From: Methylobacterium radiodurans
Lineage (GTDB): Bacteria; Pseudomonadota; Alphaproteobacteria; Rhizobiales; Beijerinckiaceae
Assembly: GCF_003173735.1 (NCBI RefSeq)
Contig: NZ_CP029551.1
Coordinates: 1,851,501 to 1,915,500 of the forward strand
Reading direction: 5' to 3'
DNA length: 64,000 nt
Under the pieces are notes generated by a model. The model was not told where the DNA came from, did not search any database, and was given only the letters and a program-made list of their open reading frames with translations. Shown piece by piece: positions 17,175 through 28,977 of the stretch; the stretch's first letter is position 1; every line of letters begins with the position of its first letter. The position numbers and the translations under genes were made by a program.

Positions 17175-17762
17175 ATGGCCCTCACGCACGACCTCTCCCG
17201 CGCGCCCACCATCGCCCCGGCGGCGAAGGGCATCATCGACCCGAACACGGGTCGGCCGATCGGCGCGGATGATCCGACCTTCCTGTCGATCAGCGACGAG
17301 CTGGCCGACCGCGGCTTCCTGCTGACCTCGGCCGACGAGCTGATCACCTGGGCCCGCACCGGCTCGCTGATGTGGATGACCTTCGGGCTGGCCTGCTGCG
17401 CCGTCGAGATGATGCAGATGTCGATGCCGCGCTACGATTGCGAGCGATTCGGCTTCGCGCCCCGCGGTAGCCCGCGCCAGTCCGACGTGATGATCGTGGC
17501 CGGCACGCTCACCAACAAGATGGCCCCGGCGCTCCGCAAGGTCTACGACCAGATGCCGGAGCCGCGCTACGTCATCTCGATGGGCTCGTGCGCAAACGGC
17601 GGCGGCTACTACCACTACTCCTACTCGGTGGTGCGCGGCTGCGACCGGGTGGTGCCGGTCGACATCTACGTCCCGGGCTGCCCGCCGACCGCCGAGGCGC
17701 TGCTCTACGGCGTGCTTCTGCTCCAGAAGAAGATCCGCCGCACCGGCACGATCGAGCGCTAG
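17175..17762 (+). CDS. nuoB: NADH-quinone oxidoreductase subunit B
   Basis: 195 residues. Cluster N2 ligands are visible: the tandem cysteines C74-C75 in [11 protein letters not shown]139 in [10 protein letters not shown] and C169 in [13 protein letters not shown]2 hands electrons to quinone at the junction of the peripheral and membrane arms. The N-terminal 45 residues are variable and longer than the minimal family. It follows nuoA by 42 bases and precedes nuoC by 8. Confidence 0.97.
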   Translation: MALTHDLSRAPTIAPAAKGIIDPNTGRPIGADDPTFLSISDELADRGFLLTSADELITWARTGSLMWMTFGLACCAVEMMQMSMPRYDCERFGFAPRGSPRQSDVMIVAGTLTNKMAPALRKVYDQMPEPRYVISMGSCANGGGYYHYSYSVVRGCDRVVPVDIYVPGCPPTAEALLYGVLLLQKKIRRTGTIER

Positions 17763-17770
17763 GGGCGGAC

Positions 17771-18418
17771 ATGACGAACGGCATCTCCATCCTCGCCCAC
17801 ACCCAGCCCGACGCGGGCGAGGGGGCGCTCCAGGCGCTCTCCGACCGGATCGGCGGCGCGCTCGGGCCGGCGATCGTCGAGCGCGGCATCGCCTTCGGCG
17901 AGCTGACCCTCGTGGTCCAGGCCTCCGACATCGTCTACGCGCTGACCTACCTGCGCGACGACCCGAATTGCGGCTTCCGCTGCTTCATCGACATCTGCGG
18001 CGTCGATTATCCGGGCCGCGAGCGGCGTTTCGACGTCGTCTACCACCTGCTCTCGCTGCGCCATAACACCCGCATCCGGGTGAAGGTTCAGACCGACGAG
18101 ACCACGCCGGTCCCCTCGGTGATCGACGTCTTCCCGGCGGCGAACTGGTTCGAGCGCGAGACCTACGACCTCTACGGCATCCTGTTCTCGGGCCATCCGG
18201 ACCTGCGGCGCCTCCTCACCGATTACGGTTTCGAGGGGCACCCGCTGCGCAAGGACTTCCCGCTCACCGGCTTCGTCGAGGTCCGTTACGACCAGGACGA
18301 GGCGCGCGTCGTCTACGAGCCGGTGAAGCTCACGCAGGAGTTCCGCAACTTCGACTTCCTCTCGCCCTGGGAAGGCACGGACTACGTGCTGCCGGGCGAC
18401 GAGAAGAAGACGGCCTGA
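17771..18418 (+). CDS. nuoC: NADH-quinone oxidoreductase subunit C
   Basis: 215 residues of the 30-kDa complex I subunit, with the signature [22 protein letters not shown] and the ending [19 protein letters not shown]. It is separate from nuoD, unlike the fused NuoCD of enterobacteria. The start ATG at 17771 is preceded by AGGGG 4-8 bases away. Confidence 0.96.
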   Translation: MTNGISILAHTQPDAGEGALQALSDRIGGALGPAIVERGIAFGELTLVVQASDIVYALTYLRDDPNCGFRCFIDICGVDYPGRERRFDVVYHLLSLRHNTRIRVKVQTDETTPVPSVIDVFPAANWFERETYDLYGILFSGHPDLRRLLTDYGFEGHPLRKDFPLTGFVEVRYDQDEARVVYEPVKLTQEFRNFDFLSPWEGTDYVLPGDEKKTA

Positions 18419-18432
18419 GCGCGGAGACGGCC

Positions 18433-19623
18433 ATGACCGAGCACAACATCCGCAATTTCGCGATCAACTTCGGCCCCCAGCACCCGGCGGCGCACGGCGT
18501 GCTGCGCCTCGTGCTGGAGCTCGACGGCGAGGTGGTCGAGCGGGTCGACCCGCATATCGGCCTCCTGCACCGCGGCACCGAGAAGCTGATCGAGCACAAG
18601 ACCTACCTGCAGGCGACGCCCTATTTCGACCGGCTCGACTACGTCTCGCCGATGAACCAGGAGCACGCCTTCTGCCTGGCGATCGAGAAGCTCGCCGGCA
18701 TCGAGGTGCCGCGGCGCGCCCAGCTGATCCGTACGCTCTACTGCGAGATCGGGCGCCTGCTCTCACACCTCCTCAACGTCACCACGCAGGCGATGGACGT
18801 CGGCGCGCTCACGCCGCCCCTCTGGGGCTTCGAGGAGCGCGAGAAGCTGATGATCTTCTACGAGCGCGCCTCCGGCGCTCGCATGCACGCCAACTACTTC
18901 CGCCCCGGCGGCGTGCACCAGGACCTGCCGCCCGCGCTCATCGACGACATCGACGCCTTCTGCGACCCGTTCCTGCAGGTCGTCGACGACCTCGACGCGC
19001 TCGTCATGGGCTCGCGCATCTTCAAGCAGCGCAACGTCGATATCGGCATCGTCTCGGTCGAGGAGGCGATGGCCTGGGGCTTCTCGGGCGTGATGGTGCG
19101 CGGCTCTGGCATCCCGTGGGACCTGCGCAAGTCGCAGCCCTACGAGTGCTACGAGGAGATGGAATTCGACATCCCCGTGGGAAAGAACGGCGACACCTAC
19201 GATCGCCAGGTCATCCGCATGGAAGAGATGCGGGAATCCGTAAAGATCATGAAGCAGTGCTGCGCCAAGCTGCGTGAGCCTGCCGGGCAGGGGCCGATCG
19301 CCTCGATCGACGGCAAGTTCGCGCCGCCGCCGCGCCGGGAGATGAAGCGCTCAATGGAGGCGCTCATCCACCACTTCAAGCTCTACACCGAAGGGTTCCA
19401 CGTGCCGGCCGGCGAGGTCTACGCCGCGGTCGAGGCGCCCAAGGGCGAGTTCGGCGTCTATCTAGTCTCGGACGGCACCAACAAGCCGTACCGCTGCAAG
19501 ATCCGCGCGCCGGGCTTCGCCCATCTCCAGGCAATGGACTGGATGTGCCGCGGGCACCTCCTCGCCGACGTGTCCTGCGTGCTCGGCACGCTCGACATCG
19601 TCTTCGGCGAGGTGGACCGCTGA
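18433..19623 (+). CDS. nuoD: NADH-quinone oxidoreductase subunit D
   Basis: 396 residues, full length for the 49-kDa subunit. Visible landmarks are [15 protein letters not shown] near the N-terminus, with the quinone-site histidine, [14 protein letters not shown], and the C-terminal [15 protein letters not shown]. It forms the quinone cavity with NuoB. It starts 14 bases after nuoC. Confidence 0.97.
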   Translation: MTEHNIRNFAINFGPQHPAAHGVLRLVLELDGEVVERVDPHIGLLHRGTEKLIEHKTYLQATPYFDRLDYVSPMNQEHAFCLAIEKLAGIEVPRRAQLIRTLYCEIGRLLSHLLNVTTQAMDVGALTPPLWGFEEREKLMIFYERASGARMHANYFRPGGVHQDLPPALIDDIDAFCDPFLQVVDDLDALVMGSRIFKQRNVDIGIVSVEEAMAWGFSGVMVRGSGIPWDLRKSQPYECYEEMEFDIPVGKNGDTYDRQVIRMEEMRESVKIMKQCCAKLREPAGQGPIASIDGKFAPPPRREMKRSMEALIHHFKLYTEGFHVPAGEVYAAVEAPKGEFGVYLVSDGTNKPYRCKIRAPGFAHLQAMDWMCRGHLLADVSCVLGTLDIVFGEVDR

Positions 19624-19646
19624 GCGGCTGAAGGGTTTCTGAGACG

Positions 19647-20735
19647 ATGGCCAACCGCAGACTAGCCCCCGCCGCCGAGCAGCCCGAGAGCTTCGCGTTC
19701 ACGCCGGAAAACGCCGAGTGGGTCAAGGGGCAGATCGCCAAGTACCCGGAGGGGCGTCAGGCCTCGGCGGTAATCCCGCTCCTGTGGCGCGCCCAGGAGC
19801 AGAACGGCGGCTGGCTGCCGCAGAAGGCGATCGAGGCGGTGGCGGCCGAGCTCGGCATGCCCGCGATCCGCGTGCTGGAGGTCGCCACCTTCTACACGAT
19901 GTTCGCGCTTGAGCCGGTCGGCCGCTACTGGATCCAGGTCTGCGGAACGGTGCCGTGCGATTCCTGCGGCGCGCGCGAGCTGAAGGACATGCTGCACGAG
20001 CGGCTCGGCCCCTCGGGCCATGTCGATCCGACCGGCACCTTCTCCTGGCTCGAGGTCGAGTGCCTGGGCGCCTGCTGCAACGCGCCGATGGTGCAGATCA
20101 ACCAGGACTATTACGAGGACCTGACGCCCGAGCTGCTGGGTAAGCTGATGGACGACCTCGCCGCCGGGCGCCCGGTCAAAGTCGGCCCGCAGGTCGACCG
20201 GACCGCGTCCGAGCCGCTGGGCGGCCCTAATACGCTGACCGACCCGACCCTCTACGACGGCTCGCGCGTCGGCGCCTGGCGCAAGCGCTTCGAGGAGTCG
20301 CGCAAGGACGAGGACGCGCAAGCGGGCAAGTCCGAGGCCGCGTCGAGCGAGCAGCAGGCCGCAACGAATCCGAAGCCGGCCCGCCCCGATGCCGGCCGGC
20401 CGGTCGAGACCAAGTCGAGCGATGCCCCGGCCCAGCGCGCCGCCGCCGGCGAGGAGCCGGTGAAGGCCAGCGACAAGGCGGACGCCTCCGAAACGGAGCA
20501 CTCGACCGCCGGCAAGTCCGAGGCGCCGGCGACCGAGCCGAAGGCGATCAAGGATCTGGAGCCCGCGGGCGCCGAGGCCGGCGCACAGTCGTCGCTGCCG
20601 CGCGACGTGCCGCCGCCCCAGCCCGCCGCCTCCGGCGAGGAGGAGCCCTCCGAGCCGACGCCCACCGCGGAATCGCCGAAGCTGCCGAAGGGCCGCGCCA
20701 AGCCGAAGCCCGCCACCAAGCCTGAGAGGACCTAA
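19647..20735 (+). CDS. nuoE: NADH-quinone oxidoreductase subunit E with long acidic tail
   Basis: 362 residues, against roughly 160-220 for most NuoE proteins. Residues 1-190 are the normal 24-kDa thioredoxin-like [2Fe-2S] domain, with ligands C99 and C104 (CGTVPCDSC) and C139 and C143 ([10 protein letters not shown]). From about residue 216 to the end there is a low-complexity tail rich in Ala, Glu, Lys, Pro and Ser, with no predicted fold or membrane segment. It continues without frameshift to the stop one base before the nuoF ATG. The tail's role is unknown. Confidence 0.94.
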   Translation: MANRRLAPAAEQPESFAFTPENAEWVKGQIAKYPEGRQASAVIPLLWRAQEQNGGWLPQKAIEAVAAELGMPAIRVLEVATFYTMFALEPVGRYWIQVCGTVPCDSCGARELKDMLHERLGPSGHVDPTGTFSWLEVECLGACCNAPMVQINQDYYEDLTPELLGKLMDDLAAGRPVKVGPQVDRTASEPLGGPNTLTDPTLYDGSRVGAWRKRFEESRKDEDAQAGKSEAASSEQQAATNPKPARPDAGRPVETKSSDAPAQRAAAGEEPVKASDKADASETEHSTAGKSEAPATEPKAIKDLEPAGAEAGAQSSLPRDVPPPQPAASGEEEPSEPTPTAESPKLPKGRAKPKPATKPERT

Positions 20736-20736
20736 C

Positions 20737-22038
20737 ATGCTCTCCGATCAGGACCGCATCTTCACCAACCTCTACGGCCTGCACTCCCCCGGCCTCGAAG
20801 CCGCGAAGAAGCGCGGCGCCTGGGACGGCACCAAGTTCCTGCTGGAGATGGGCCGCGACTGGATCATCGAGGAGATGAAGGCCTCGGGGCTGCGCGGGCG
20901 CGGCGGCGCCGGCTTCCCGACCGGCCTGAAGTGGTCGTTCATGCCGAAGAAGTCGGACGGGCGCCCGCACTACCTCGTGGTCAACGCCGACGAGTCGGAG
21001 CCCGGCACCTGCAAGGACCGGGAGATCATGCGGCACGACCCGCATCTCCTGATCGAGGGCTGCATGCTGGCCTCCTTCGCGATGGGGGCGCACGCCTGCT
21101 ACGTCTACATCCGCGGCGAGTACGTCGCCGAGAAGCACGCCCTGCAGAAGGCCGTCGACGAGGCCTACGAGGCGCGCCTCGTCGGGCAGGACAACGTCCA
21201 CGGCTACCCCTTCGACATCTACGTCCACCACGGTGCGGGCGCCTATATCTGCGGCGAGGAGACGGCCCTCATCGAGAGCCTCGAAGGCAAGAAGGGGATG
21301 CCGCGGCTGAAGCCGCCGTTTCCGGCCAATATGGGCCTCTACGGCTGCCCGACGACGGTGAACAACGTCGAGTCGATCGCGGTCGCCGGCACGATCCTGC
21401 GCCGCGGCGGGGCGTGGTTCGCGGGACTCGGCGGCAAGAACAACACCGGCTCGAAGCTGTTCTGCGTCTCCGGCCACGTCAACAAGCCCTGCAACGTCGA
21501 GGAGGAGCTCGGGATCACCTTCCGGGAACTCGTCGACAAGTATTGCGGCGGCATGCGTGGCGGCTGGGACAACCTGCTCTGCTCGATCCCCGGCGGCTCC
21601 TCGGTGCCCTTGGTGCCGGCCGAGCAGATCATCGACGCGAAGATGGACTTCGACACCCTGCGCGGCCTCGGTTCCGGCCTCGGCACGGCGGCGGTCATCG
21701 TCCTCGACAAGTCGACCGACATCGTCGAGGCGATCACCCGGATCTCGTACTTCTACAAGCACGAGTCCTGCGGCCAGTGCACGCCCTGCCGCGAGGGCAC
21801 CGGCTGGATGTGGCGCGTCCTCACCCGCATGTCGAAGGGCCGCGCGCAGAAGCGCGAGATCGACATGCTGTTCGAGGTCACGAAGCAGATCGAGGGCCAC
21901 ACGATCTGCGCGCTCGGCGACGCCGCCGCCTGGCCGGTCCAGGGCCTGATCAAGCACTTCCGACCCGAGATCGAGAAGCGGATCGACCGCTACACCGCCA
22001 ACCCGCACACGGACCCCGTGCCGATGGCAGCGGAGTGA
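20737..22038 (+). CDS. nuoF: NADH-quinone oxidoreductase subunit F
   Basis: 433 residues. The NADH/FMN-binding glycine-rich segment [13 protein letters not shown] is at about residues 50-62, a second Gly-rich FMN/NADH motif ([20 protein letters not shown]) at about 165-185, and the [4Fe-4S] N3 ligands in [13 protein letters not shown] plus HTICALGD near the C-terminus. It is the NADH-oxidising subunit. The one-base gap to nuoE suggests translational coupling. Confidence 0.97.
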   Translation: MLSDQDRIFTNLYGLHSPGLEAAKKRGAWDGTKFLLEMGRDWIIEEMKASGLRGRGGAGFPTGLKWSFMPKKSDGRPHYLVVNADESEPGTCKDREIMRHDPHLLIEGCMLASFAMGAHACYVYIRGEYVAEKHALQKAVDEAYEARLVGQDNVHGYPFDIYVHHGAGAYICGEETALIESLEGKKGMPRLKPPFPANMGLYGCPTTVNNVESIAVAGTILRRGGAWFAGLGGKNNTGSKLFCVSGHVNKPCNVEEELGITFRELVDKYCGGMRGGWDNLLCSIPGGSSVPLVPAEQIIDAKMDFDTLRGLGSGLGTAAVIVLDKSTDIVEAITRISYFYKHESCGQCTPCREGTGWMWRVLTRMSKGRAQKREIDMLFEVTKQIEGHTICALGDAAAWPVQGLIKHFRPEIEKRIDRYTANPHTDPVPMAAE

Positions 22039-22076
22039 TCCGCCGCGCCCGCGCAGTCCGAGCCTGAGAAAGACAG

Positions 22077-24146
22077 ATGACGAAGATTCTCGTCGACGGC
22101 ATCGAGGTTGACGTCCCGGCCGAGTACACGCTGCTCCAGGCCTGCGAGGTTGCGGGCGCGGAGATCCCGCGCTTCTGCTTCCACGAGCGGCTGTCGATCG
22201 CCGGCAATTGCCGCATGTGCCTGGTCGAGCTGAAGGGCGCGCCGAAGCCCGTGGCCTCCTGCGCCTACGCGGTGAAGGATTGCCGCCCGGGTCCCAACGG
22301 CGAGCCGCCTGAGGTGCTGACGCGCTCGCAGGGCACGAAGAAGGCCCGCGAGGGGGTGATGGAGTTCCTCCTCATCAACCACCCGCTCGATTGCCCGATC
22401 TGCGACCAGGGCGGCCACTGCGACCTGCAGGATCAGGCGATGGCCTACGGCGTCGACTCGACGCGCTACAGCGAGAACAAGCGCGCGGTCGAGGAGAAGT
22501 ATATCGGCCCGCTGGTGCGGACCGCGATGAACCGCTGCATCCATTGCACCCGCTGCGTGCGCTTCCTGGCGGAGGTCGCGGGCGTGCCGGACCTCGGCGC
22601 GATCGGCCGTGGCGAGGACATGGAGATCACCAGCTACCTCGAACAGGCGATGAACTCGGAGCTGCAGGGCAACGTCGCCGACCTCTGCCCGGTCGGCGCG
22701 CTCGTGCACAAGCCGCAGAGCTACAACGTCCGCCCCTGGGAGCTGTCGAAGACCGAGTCGGTCGACGTGATGGACGCGGTGGGCTCGGCGATCCGCGTCG
22801 ATGCCCGCGGCCGCGAGGTCATGCAGATCGAACCGCGCGTCAACGAGGAGATCAACGAGGAGTGGATTTCCGACAAGACCCGCCACGCCGTGGACGGGTT
22901 GCGGCTCCAGCGCCTCGACCGGCCCTTCCTGCGCGAGAACGGCCGTCTGCGCCCGGCCTCCTGGGCCGAGGCGTTCGGGGCGATCGCCGCCAAGCTCAAG
23001 GGCGCCGACCCGAAGCGCGTCGGCGCCGTGGTGGGTGACCTCGCGGCCGTCGAGGAGGTCTTCGCGCTGAAGCAGCTGATGGGCTCGCTCGGCGTCGCCA
23101 ACCTCGATTGCCGTCAGGCCGGCGCCGGCCTCGATCCGGCCTGGGGCCGGGCCGCCTACACCTTCAACCCGACCATTCCCGGCATCGAGCAGGCCGACGC
23201 GATCCTGCTCGTCGGCACTAACCCGCGCATCGAGGCCTCGCTTCTGAACGTGCGGATCCGCAAGCGCTGGCGCATGGCCCCGCTCGCGGTCGGCATGATC
23301 GGCGAGCCCGCCGACCTGACCTACCCCCACGTGCAGATCGGCGCGGGTCCCGATTCGCTCGCCGCCCTGGCACGGGGCGAGCACAGCTTCCTGGAGGCCC
23401 TGAAGGCCGCCAACCACCCCCTGATCATCGTCGGCGAGTCGGCCGCGAACCAGCCGGGCGTGCTCGCCGCGGCGGCACAGCTCGCCCGCGACGTCGGCGC
23501 GGTGACGCCGGACTGGAACGGCTTCGGCGTGCTCCACAACGCGGCGGCCCGCGTCGGCGCGCTCGATCTCGGCTTCGTGCCGGGGGAGGGCGGTCTCGAC
23601 TTCGCGGCAATCGTCGGCGGCGGCGTGGACGTGCTCTTCAACCTCGGCGCGGACGAGTGCGAGGTCGCCCCGGGCGCCTTCGTGATCTACCAGGGCACCC
23701 ACGGCGACCGCGGCGCGACCCGCGCCGACGTGATCCTGCCGGGCGCCGCCTACACCGAGAAGAACGCGACCTACGTGAACACGGAAGGCCGCGTGCAGCA
23801 GGCCAACCGCGCCGGCTTCCCACCGGGCGACGCCCGCGAGGACTGGGCGATCCTGCGCGCCCTCTCGGACGTGCTGGGCAAGAAGCTGCCCTACGATTCA
23901 CTGAACGCGCTGCGCCGCGCGCTCTACGCCGAGCATCCGCACTTCGCGGCTGTCGGCAGCGTCGCCGAGAGCGACGTCGCCGCCGCGCTGGAGCGCCTCG
24001 CAACCTTGAGCGGCGAGGGCGATCGCAGCGCCTTCGAGTCGCCGGTCCGCGACTTCTACTTCACCAACCCGATCACCCGCGCCTCGCGGGTACTCGCCGA
24101 GTGTTCGAGCCTCGCCCGCGGGCGCGCGCTCGAGGCGGCCGAGTAG
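22077..24146 (+). CDS. nuoG: NADH-quinone oxidoreductase subunit G
   Basis: 689 residues. The N-terminal ferredoxin-like domain has [2Fe-2S] cysteines ([16 protein letters not shown]) and the cluster-binding [18 protein letters not shown] and [11 protein letters not shown] motifs. A molybdopterin-oxidoreductase-like domain without evident cofactor function follows. It belongs to the NADH-oxidising peripheral arm. The 38-base gap to nuoF contains no structure of note. Confidence 0.96.
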   Translation: MTKILVDGIEVDVPAEYTLLQACEVAGAEIPRFCFHERLSIAGNCRMCLVELKGAPKPVASCAYAVKDCRPGPNGEPPEVLTRSQGTKKAREGVMEFLLINHPLDCPICDQGGHCDLQDQAMAYGVDSTRYSENKRAVEEKYIGPLVRTAMNRCIHCTRCVRFLAEVAGVPDLGAIGRGEDMEITSYLEQAMNSELQGNVADLCPVGALVHKPQSYNVRPWELSKTESVDVMDAVGSAIRVDARGREVMQIEPRVNEEINEEWISDKTRHAVDGLRLQRLDRPFLRENGRLRPASWAEAFGAIAAKLKGADPKRVGAVVGDLAAVEEVFALKQLMGSLGVANLDCRQAGAGLDPAWGRAAYTFNPTIPGIEQADAILLVGTNPRIEASLLNVRIRKRWRMAPLAVGMIGEPADLTYPHVQIGAGPDSLAALARGEHSFLEALKAANHPLIIVGESAANQPGVLAAAAQLARDVGAVTPDWNGFGVLHNAAARVGALDLGFVPGEGGLDFAAIVGGGVDVLFNLGADECEVAPGAFVIYQGTHGDRGATRADVILPGAAYTEKNATYVNTEGRVQQANRAGFPPGDAREDWAILRALSDVLGKKLPYDSLNALRRALYAEHPHFAAVGSVAESDVAAALERLATLSGEGDRSAFESPVRDFYFTNPITRASRVLAECSSLARGRALEAAE

Positions 24147-24157
24147 GAGCACCGCCC

Positions 24158-25180
24158 ATGACCACTCTCGAGATCGTCGGGACGGTGCTCCTGATCGCGC
24201 TGAAGAGCTTCGTGCTCCTCGCGCTGCTCCTCGTCTTCATCGCCTACGCGCTGCTCGCCGACCGCAAGATCTGGGCGGCGGTGCAGCTCCGCCGCGGCCC
24301 GAACGTCGTCGGGCCCTGGGGCCTGTTCCAGTCCTTCGCCGACCTGATCAAGTTCGTGATCAAGGAGCCGGTGATCCCGGCCGGTGCCAACAAGGGCATC
24401 TACCTGCTGGCGCCGCTCGTCTTCGCGACGCTCGCGCTCGCCTCCTGGGCGGTGATCCCGCTGGCCGAGGGCTGGGCGATCGCCGACATCAACGTCGGCA
24501 TCACCTACATCTTCGCGATCTCGTCGCTCGGCGTCTACGGCGTCATCATGGGCGGCTGGGCCTCGAACTCGAAATACGCCTTCCTGGGCGCGCTCCGCTC
24601 CGCCGCGCAGATGATCTCCTACGAGGTCTCGCTCGGCTTCGTGATCATCTGCGTGCTGCTCTGCGCCGGCTCGCTCAACCTCTCGCGCATCGTGCTGGCG
24701 CAGGACACTAGCCTCGGCCTGTTCGGCTGGTACTGGCTCTGGCTCTTCCCGATGTTCGTGGTGTTCTTCATCTCGGCGCTGGCCGAGACGAACCGCCCGC
24801 CCTTCGACCTGCCCGAGGCCGAGTCGGAGCTGGTTGCCGGCTACATGGTCGAGTACTCCTCGACGCCGTACCTGCTCTTCATGCTAGGCGAGTACGTGGC
24901 GATCATGACCATGTGCGCGTTGGGCACCGTCCTGTTCCTCGGCGGCTGGCTCTCGCCGATCCCCTTCGCGCCCTTCACCTGGGTGCCGGGCGTGATCTGG
25001 TTCGCCCTTAAGGCCAGCTTCCTGTTCTTCATGATCGCCATGGTGAAGGCCATGGTGCCGCGCTACCGCTACGACCAGCTCATGCGCCTCGGCTGGAAGG
25101 TCTTCCTGCCCCTCTCGCTGATCTCGGTCGTCGTCGTCGCCTTCGTCCTCAAGCTCACCGGCCTCGCGCCGGGCGCGTGA
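24158..25180 (+). CDS. nuoH: NADH-quinone oxidoreductase subunit H
   Basis: 340 residues with eight or so membrane helices. Family motifs seen are the [32 protein letters not shown] block at residues 30-61 and [20 protein letters not shown] at about 210-230, with the acidic residues of the E-channel. It forms the quinone entry site of complex I. The ATG at 24158 has a GGAG ribosome site; frames extending into nuoG are not real. Confidence 0.97.
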   Translation: MTTLEIVGTVLLIALKSFVLLALLLVFIAYALLADRKIWAAVQLRRGPNVVGPWGLFQSFADLIKFVIKEPVIPAGANKGIYLLAPLVFATLALASWAVIPLAEGWAIADINVGITYIFAISSLGVYGVIMGGWASNSKYAFLGALRSAAQMISYEVSLGFVIICVLLCAGSLNLSRIVLAQDTSLGLFGWYWLWLFPMFVVFFISALAETNRPPFDLPEAESELVAGYMVEYSSTPYLLFMLGEYVAIMTMCALGTVLFLGGWLSPIPFAPFTWVPGVIWFALKASFLFFMIAMVKAMVPRYRYDQLMRLGWKVFLPLSLISVVVVAFVLKLTGLAPGA

Positions 25181-25202
25181 CAGAAACATCGGAGATCCGG
25201 GC

Positions 25203-25691
25203 ATGAAGCTCGATCAGGTCGCCAGGAGCCTTCTCCTGAAGGAGTTCGTGTCGGGGTTCGTCCTCGCCATGAAGTACTTCTTCAAGCCGAAGGCGACGAT
25301 CAACTATCCCTTCGAGATGGGCCATCGCGGCCCGCGCTTCCGGGGCGAGCACGCGCTGCGCCGCTACCCCAACGGCGAGGAGCGCTGCATCGCCTGCAAG
25401 CTCTGCGAGGCGATCTGCCCGGCCCAGGCCATCACGATCGAGGCGGGCCCGCGCCGCAACGACGGCACGCGGCGCACCACGCGCTACGACATCGACATGG
25501 TGAAGTGCATCTACTGCGGCATGTGCCAGGAGGCCTGCCCGGTGGACGCCATCGTCGAGGGGCCGAACTTCGAGTTCTCGGTCGAGACCCGCGAGGAGCT
25601 GCTCTACGACAAGCAGAAGCTCCTGCTGAACGGCGACCGCTGGGAGCGCGAGATCGCGCGCAACATCGCGATGGACGCTCCCTACCGCTGA
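25203..25691 (+). CDS. nuoI: NADH-quinone oxidoreductase subunit I
   Basis: 162 residues with two [4Fe-4S] ferredoxin motifs, [12 protein letters not shown] and [12 protein letters not shown], which hold clusters N6a and N6b between NuoG and NuoB. The N-terminal amphipathic segment contacts the membrane arm. It follows nuoH by 22 bases. Confidence 0.97.
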   Translation: MKLDQVARSLLLKEFVSGFVLAMKYFFKPKATINYPFEMGHRGPRFRGEHALRRYPNGEERCIACKLCEAICPAQAITIEAGPRRNDGTRRTTRYDIDMVKCIYCGMCQEACPVDAIVEGPNFEFSVETREELLYDKQKLLLNGDRWEREIARNIAMDAPYR

Positions 25692-25743
25692 CAGGGACAA
25701 GCGTCTCCCGCGCCTTGTGCGGCGGGGACCCCGGTTCTATAGG

Positions 25744-25765
25744 ACGGCCAGCCCGCGCTGGCCGT
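25744..25765 (+). other. Hairpin in the nuoI-nuoJ spacer
   Basis: A perfect 9-bp stem ACGGCCAGC/GCTGGCCGT with a 4-base CCGC loop. There is no T run, so it is unlikely to be an intrinsic terminator. It could set mRNA processing or stability between the peripheral-arm genes (B-I) and the membrane-arm genes (J-N). Confidence 0.55.
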
Positions 25766-25818
25766 GTCCATCCACGAGGCAGAAGGGGCCGCCCCGCGCG
25801 GCCGATCCTGACAAGCGC

Positions 25819-26439
25819 ATGACCGCACCAGCCGCCTTCTTCTACCTGTTCGCGGGGGTCGCCATCGCCTCCGGGTTCATGGTGATCGCCTCACGAAACC
25901 CCGTGGCGTCGGTCCTGTTCCTGATCCTGGCCTTCGTGAACGCCGCAGGCCTCTTCGTCCTGATGGGCGCCGAGTTCCTGGCGATGATCCTCGTGGTCGT
26001 CTATGTCGGCGCCGTCGCGGTGCTGTTCCTCTTCGTCGTGATGATGCTCGACGTGGACTTCGCCGAGTTGCGCCAGGGCTTTCAGCAATACCTGCCGGTG
26101 GGCGCGCTGATCGGGGTGATCTTCCTGATCGAGATCCTGCTGGTGGTAGGCTCCTGGACCATCGACCCAGGCCTCGTCCAGACGCCGCTCGGCAACCCGG
26201 CCGCGACCGAGAACCTGACGAACACCGCCGCGCTCGGCCGGGTGCTCTACACGGAATACGTCTACTTCTTCCAGCTCGCCGGCCTGATCCTGCTCGTCGC
26301 GATGATCGGCGCCATCGTGCTGACGCTGCGCGACCGCCCCGGCGTGAAGCGCCAGAACATCTCCGTGCAGAACGCCCGCACGCAGGCCATGGCCGTGGAG
26401 AACCGCAAGGTCCCCTCGCGCCAGGGCGTCGAGGTCTGA
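25819..26439 (+). CDS. nuoJ: NADH-quinone oxidoreductase subunit J
   Basis: 206 residues with five membrane helices and the ND6-type [28 protein letters not shown] segment (residues about 50-77) containing the pi-bulge helix. The start ATG at 25819 begins [11 protein letters not shown]; the spacer upstream is 127 bases, the longest within the operon. Confidence 0.95.
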   Translation: MTAPAAFFYLFAGVAIASGFMVIASRNPVASVLFLILAFVNAAGLFVLMGAEFLAMILVVVYVGAVAVLFLFVVMMLDVDFAELRQGFQQYLPVGALIGVIFLIEILLVVGSWTIDPGLVQTPLGNPAATENLTNTAALGRVLYTEYVYFFQLAGLILLVAMIGAIVLTLRDRPGVKRQNISVQNARTQAMAVENRKVPSRQGVEV

Positions 26440-26456
26440 GGGAGAAGGGCAGCACC

Positions 26457-26762
26457 ATGATCGGCCTGAGCCACTACCTCACCGTCGCGGCGATCCTGTT
26501 CACGCTCGGCGTGCTCGGCATCTTCATCAACCGCAAGAACATCATCGTGATCCTGATGTCCGTCGAGCTGATCCTGCTCGCGGTGAACATCAACCTCGTG
26601 GCGTTCTCGACGCATCTCAACGACATCACCGGCCAGGTCTTCGCGCTCTTCGTGCTGACCGTGGCCGCTGCCGAGGCCGCCATCGGTCTTGCCATCCTGG
26701 TGGTGTTCTTCCGCAACCGCGGCTCCATCGCGGTCGAGGACGTGAGCATGATGAAGGGCTAG
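26457..26762 (+). CDS. nuoK: NADH-quinone oxidoreductase subunit K
   Basis: 101 residues with three membrane helices and the two conserved membrane glutamates, in [18 protein letters not shown] and [14 protein letters not shown]. These are part of the proton pathway of the membrane arm. Length and motifs are normal for ND4L/NuoK. Confidence 0.97.
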   Translation: MIGLSHYLTVAAILFTLGVLGIFINRKNIIVILMSVELILLAVNINLVAFSTHLNDITGQVFALFVLTVAAAEAAIGLAILVVFFRNRGSIAVEDVSMMKG

Positions 26763-26868
26763 AGGCGGCTAGAGCCGCTTCGGCGGCCGGAGCCCCGCCT
26801 CGCCCTGACCTGAAACCCGTGGGCCGCGGCAGATGCCGCGCGCCTGAAGGCCGGACTGCACGAGAACG

Positions 26869-28977
26869 ATGTATCACGCGATCGTCTTCTTCCCGCTCAT
26901 CGGCGCGCTCGTCGCCGGGCTGTTCGGCCGCTCCATCGGCGCGCGGGCGAGCGAGTACGTCACCACCGCCTGCCTCGCCTTCGCGGCGCTCCTGTCCTGG
27001 GGCGTCTTCATCGAGGGCGGCGAGGCCGTGCGCGTGCAGGTCGCGACCTGGTTCACGGCCGGCGACCTCACGGTCGACTGGGCCTTCCGGATCGACACGC
27101 TGACCCGGGTGATGCTGGTCGTCGTCACCTCGGTCTCGACGCTCGTGCACCTCTACTCCATCGGCTACATGCACGAGGATCCGCACCGGCCGCGGTTCTT
27201 CGCCTACCTGTCGCTCTTCACCTTCGCCATGCTGATGCTGGTGACGGCCGACAACCTCGTTCAGATGTTCTTCGGCTGGGAGGGCGTCGGCCTCGCCTCC
27301 TACCTGCTGATCGGCTTCTGGTACGAGAAGCCCTCGGCGAACGCGGCGGCCATGAAGGCCTTCATCGTCAACCGTGTCGGCGATTTCGGCTTCTCGCTCG
27401 GCATCTTCCTCGTCTTCGTCCTGTTCGGCGCGGTCGGTTTCGACGGCATCTTTCCGCGGGTGAATGAGTTCAAGGACGCGACCTTCCACTTCCTGGGCTA
27501 CGACTGGCACGCGCTGACGCTCGCGTGCCTGCTCCTGTTCATGGGTGCGATGGGCAAGTCGGCGCAGTTCCTGCTGCACACCTGGCTGCCGGACGCGATG
27601 GAGGGCCCGACCCCGGTCTCGGCGCTTATCCACGCCGCCACCATGGTCACCGCGGGCGTCTTCATGGTCGCGAGGCTCTCGCCGCTCTTCGAGTTGGCCC
27701 CCAACGCCCTCATCGTTGTCACGGTGATCGGCGGCATCACGGCCTTCTTCGCCGCCACCGTCGGCCTCGTGCAGAACGACATCAAGCGCGTGATCGCCTA
27801 CTCGACCTGCTCGCAGCTCGGCTACATGTTCGTCGCGCTCGGCGTCGGCGCCTACGCGGCGGGCGTGTTCCACCTCTTCACGCACGCCTTCTTCAAGGCG
27901 CTGCTGTTCCTCGGCGCCGGCTCGGTCATCCACGCGATGCACCACGAGCAGGACATGCGGAACATGGGGGCGCTCCGTCCCTACATCCCCTTCACCACCG
28001 CCATGATGGCGATCGGCACGCTCGCGCTGATCGGCTTCCCGTTCACCGCCGGCTACTACTCGAAGGACGCCATCATCGAGGCGGCCTACATGTCGACCCG
28101 GCCCGGGCACACGCTGGCCTTCTTCGCCACCGTGATCGCGGCCTTCTTCACCTCGTTCTACTCCTGGCGCCTGTTCTTCATGACCTTCGAGGGCCCGGCC
28201 CGCTGGGTTCATCACGGCGCCCACGGTCATGACGACCACCACGCCGATCCTCACGCCCCGGCCGTCGCTCATTCCGCGACCGCCCATCAGGCGGACGGCG
28301 CGCCCGGCCACCACGAGGGTGTCGCCCACGACGACAAGGGCCACGACGTCGAGCCGGCCTCTCACTCGGCCGTGGAGCACCACGACCAAGCGCCCCATAC
28401 CCCGCACGAGAGCCCGCTCGTGATGACGATCCCGCTCGCGGTGCTCGCCTTCGGCGCGCTCTTCGCCGGCCTGATCTTCAAGAACCGGTTCATCGGCGAC
28501 GGCATGGACGCCTTCTGGGGCCACGCCCTGGCGCACGGGCCCGACAACCACATCATGCACGACATCCACAACGTGCCGCGCTGGGTCGCCCTGTCGCCCT
28601 TCGTGATGATGCTCGCCGGCTTCGTCGTGGCCTTCTGGATGTATATCCGCCGGCCCGAGCTCCCGCATAAGCTCGCCGAGCAGCAGCCCTCGCTGTACCG
28701 TTTCCTGCTCAACAAGTGGTACTTCGACGAGCTCTACGACCGGATCTTCGTGCGTCCGGCCAAGGGCTTCGGCATCTTCCTCTGGAAGCAGGTGGACGGC
28801 CGCGCCATCGACGGCGCCGGGCCGGACGGCATCGCCGCCCGGGTGATCGACGTGACCCGCGGCGTCGTCCGCTTCCAGACCGGCTACGTCTACCACTACG
28901 CCTTCGTCATGCTGATCGGCGTCGCCGGCCTGATCAGCTGGTACATGATGACCGGTCTCCCCAAGGGTGCGCACTGA
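26869..28977 (+). CDS. nuoL: NADH-quinone oxidoreductase subunit L with His-rich insert
   Basis: 702 residues, a Mrp-type antiporter-like subunit. Landmarks are [21 protein letters not shown], with the key glutamate, then [31 protein letters not shown], and [16 protein letters not shown]. Residues about 444-513 form an extra hydrophilic loop with some 18 histidines and many Asp/Ala residues between membrane helices. A C-terminal helix region follows. The stop overlaps the nuoM start by one base (TGATG). The spacer after nuoK is 106 bases. Confidence 0.96.
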   Translation: MYHAIVFFPLIGALVAGLFGRSIGARASEYVTTACLAFAALLSWGVFIEGGEAVRVQVATWFTAGDLTVDWAFRIDTLTRVMLVVVTSVSTLVHLYSIGYMHEDPHRPRFFAYLSLFTFAMLMLVTADNLVQMFFGWEGVGLASYLLIGFWYEKPSANAAAMKAFIVNRVGDFGFSLGIFLVFVLFGAVGFDGIFPRVNEFKDATFHFLGYDWHALTLACLLLFMGAMGKSAQFLLHTWLPDAMEGPTPVSALIHAATMVTAGVFMVARLSPLFELAPNALIVVTVIGGITAFFAATVGLVQNDIKRVIAYSTCSQLGYMFVALGVGAYAAGVFHLFTHAFFKALLFLGAGSVIHAMHHEQDMRNMGALRPYIPFTTAMMAIGTLALIGFPFTAGYYSKDAIIEAAYMSTRPGHTLAFFATVIAAFFTSFYSWRLFFMTFEGPARWVHHGAHGHDDHHADPHAPAVAHSATAHQADGAPGHHEGVAHDDKGHDVEPASHSAVEHHDQAPHTPHESPLVMTIPLAVLAFGALFAGLIFKNRFIGDGMDAFWGHALAHGPDNHIMHDIHNVPRWVALSPFVMMLAGFVVAFWMYIRRPELPHKLAEQQPSLYRFLLNKWYFDELYDRIFVRPAKGFGIFLWKQVDGRAIDGAGPDGIAARVIDVTRGVVRFQTGYVYHYAFVMLIGVAGLISWYMMTGLPKGAH

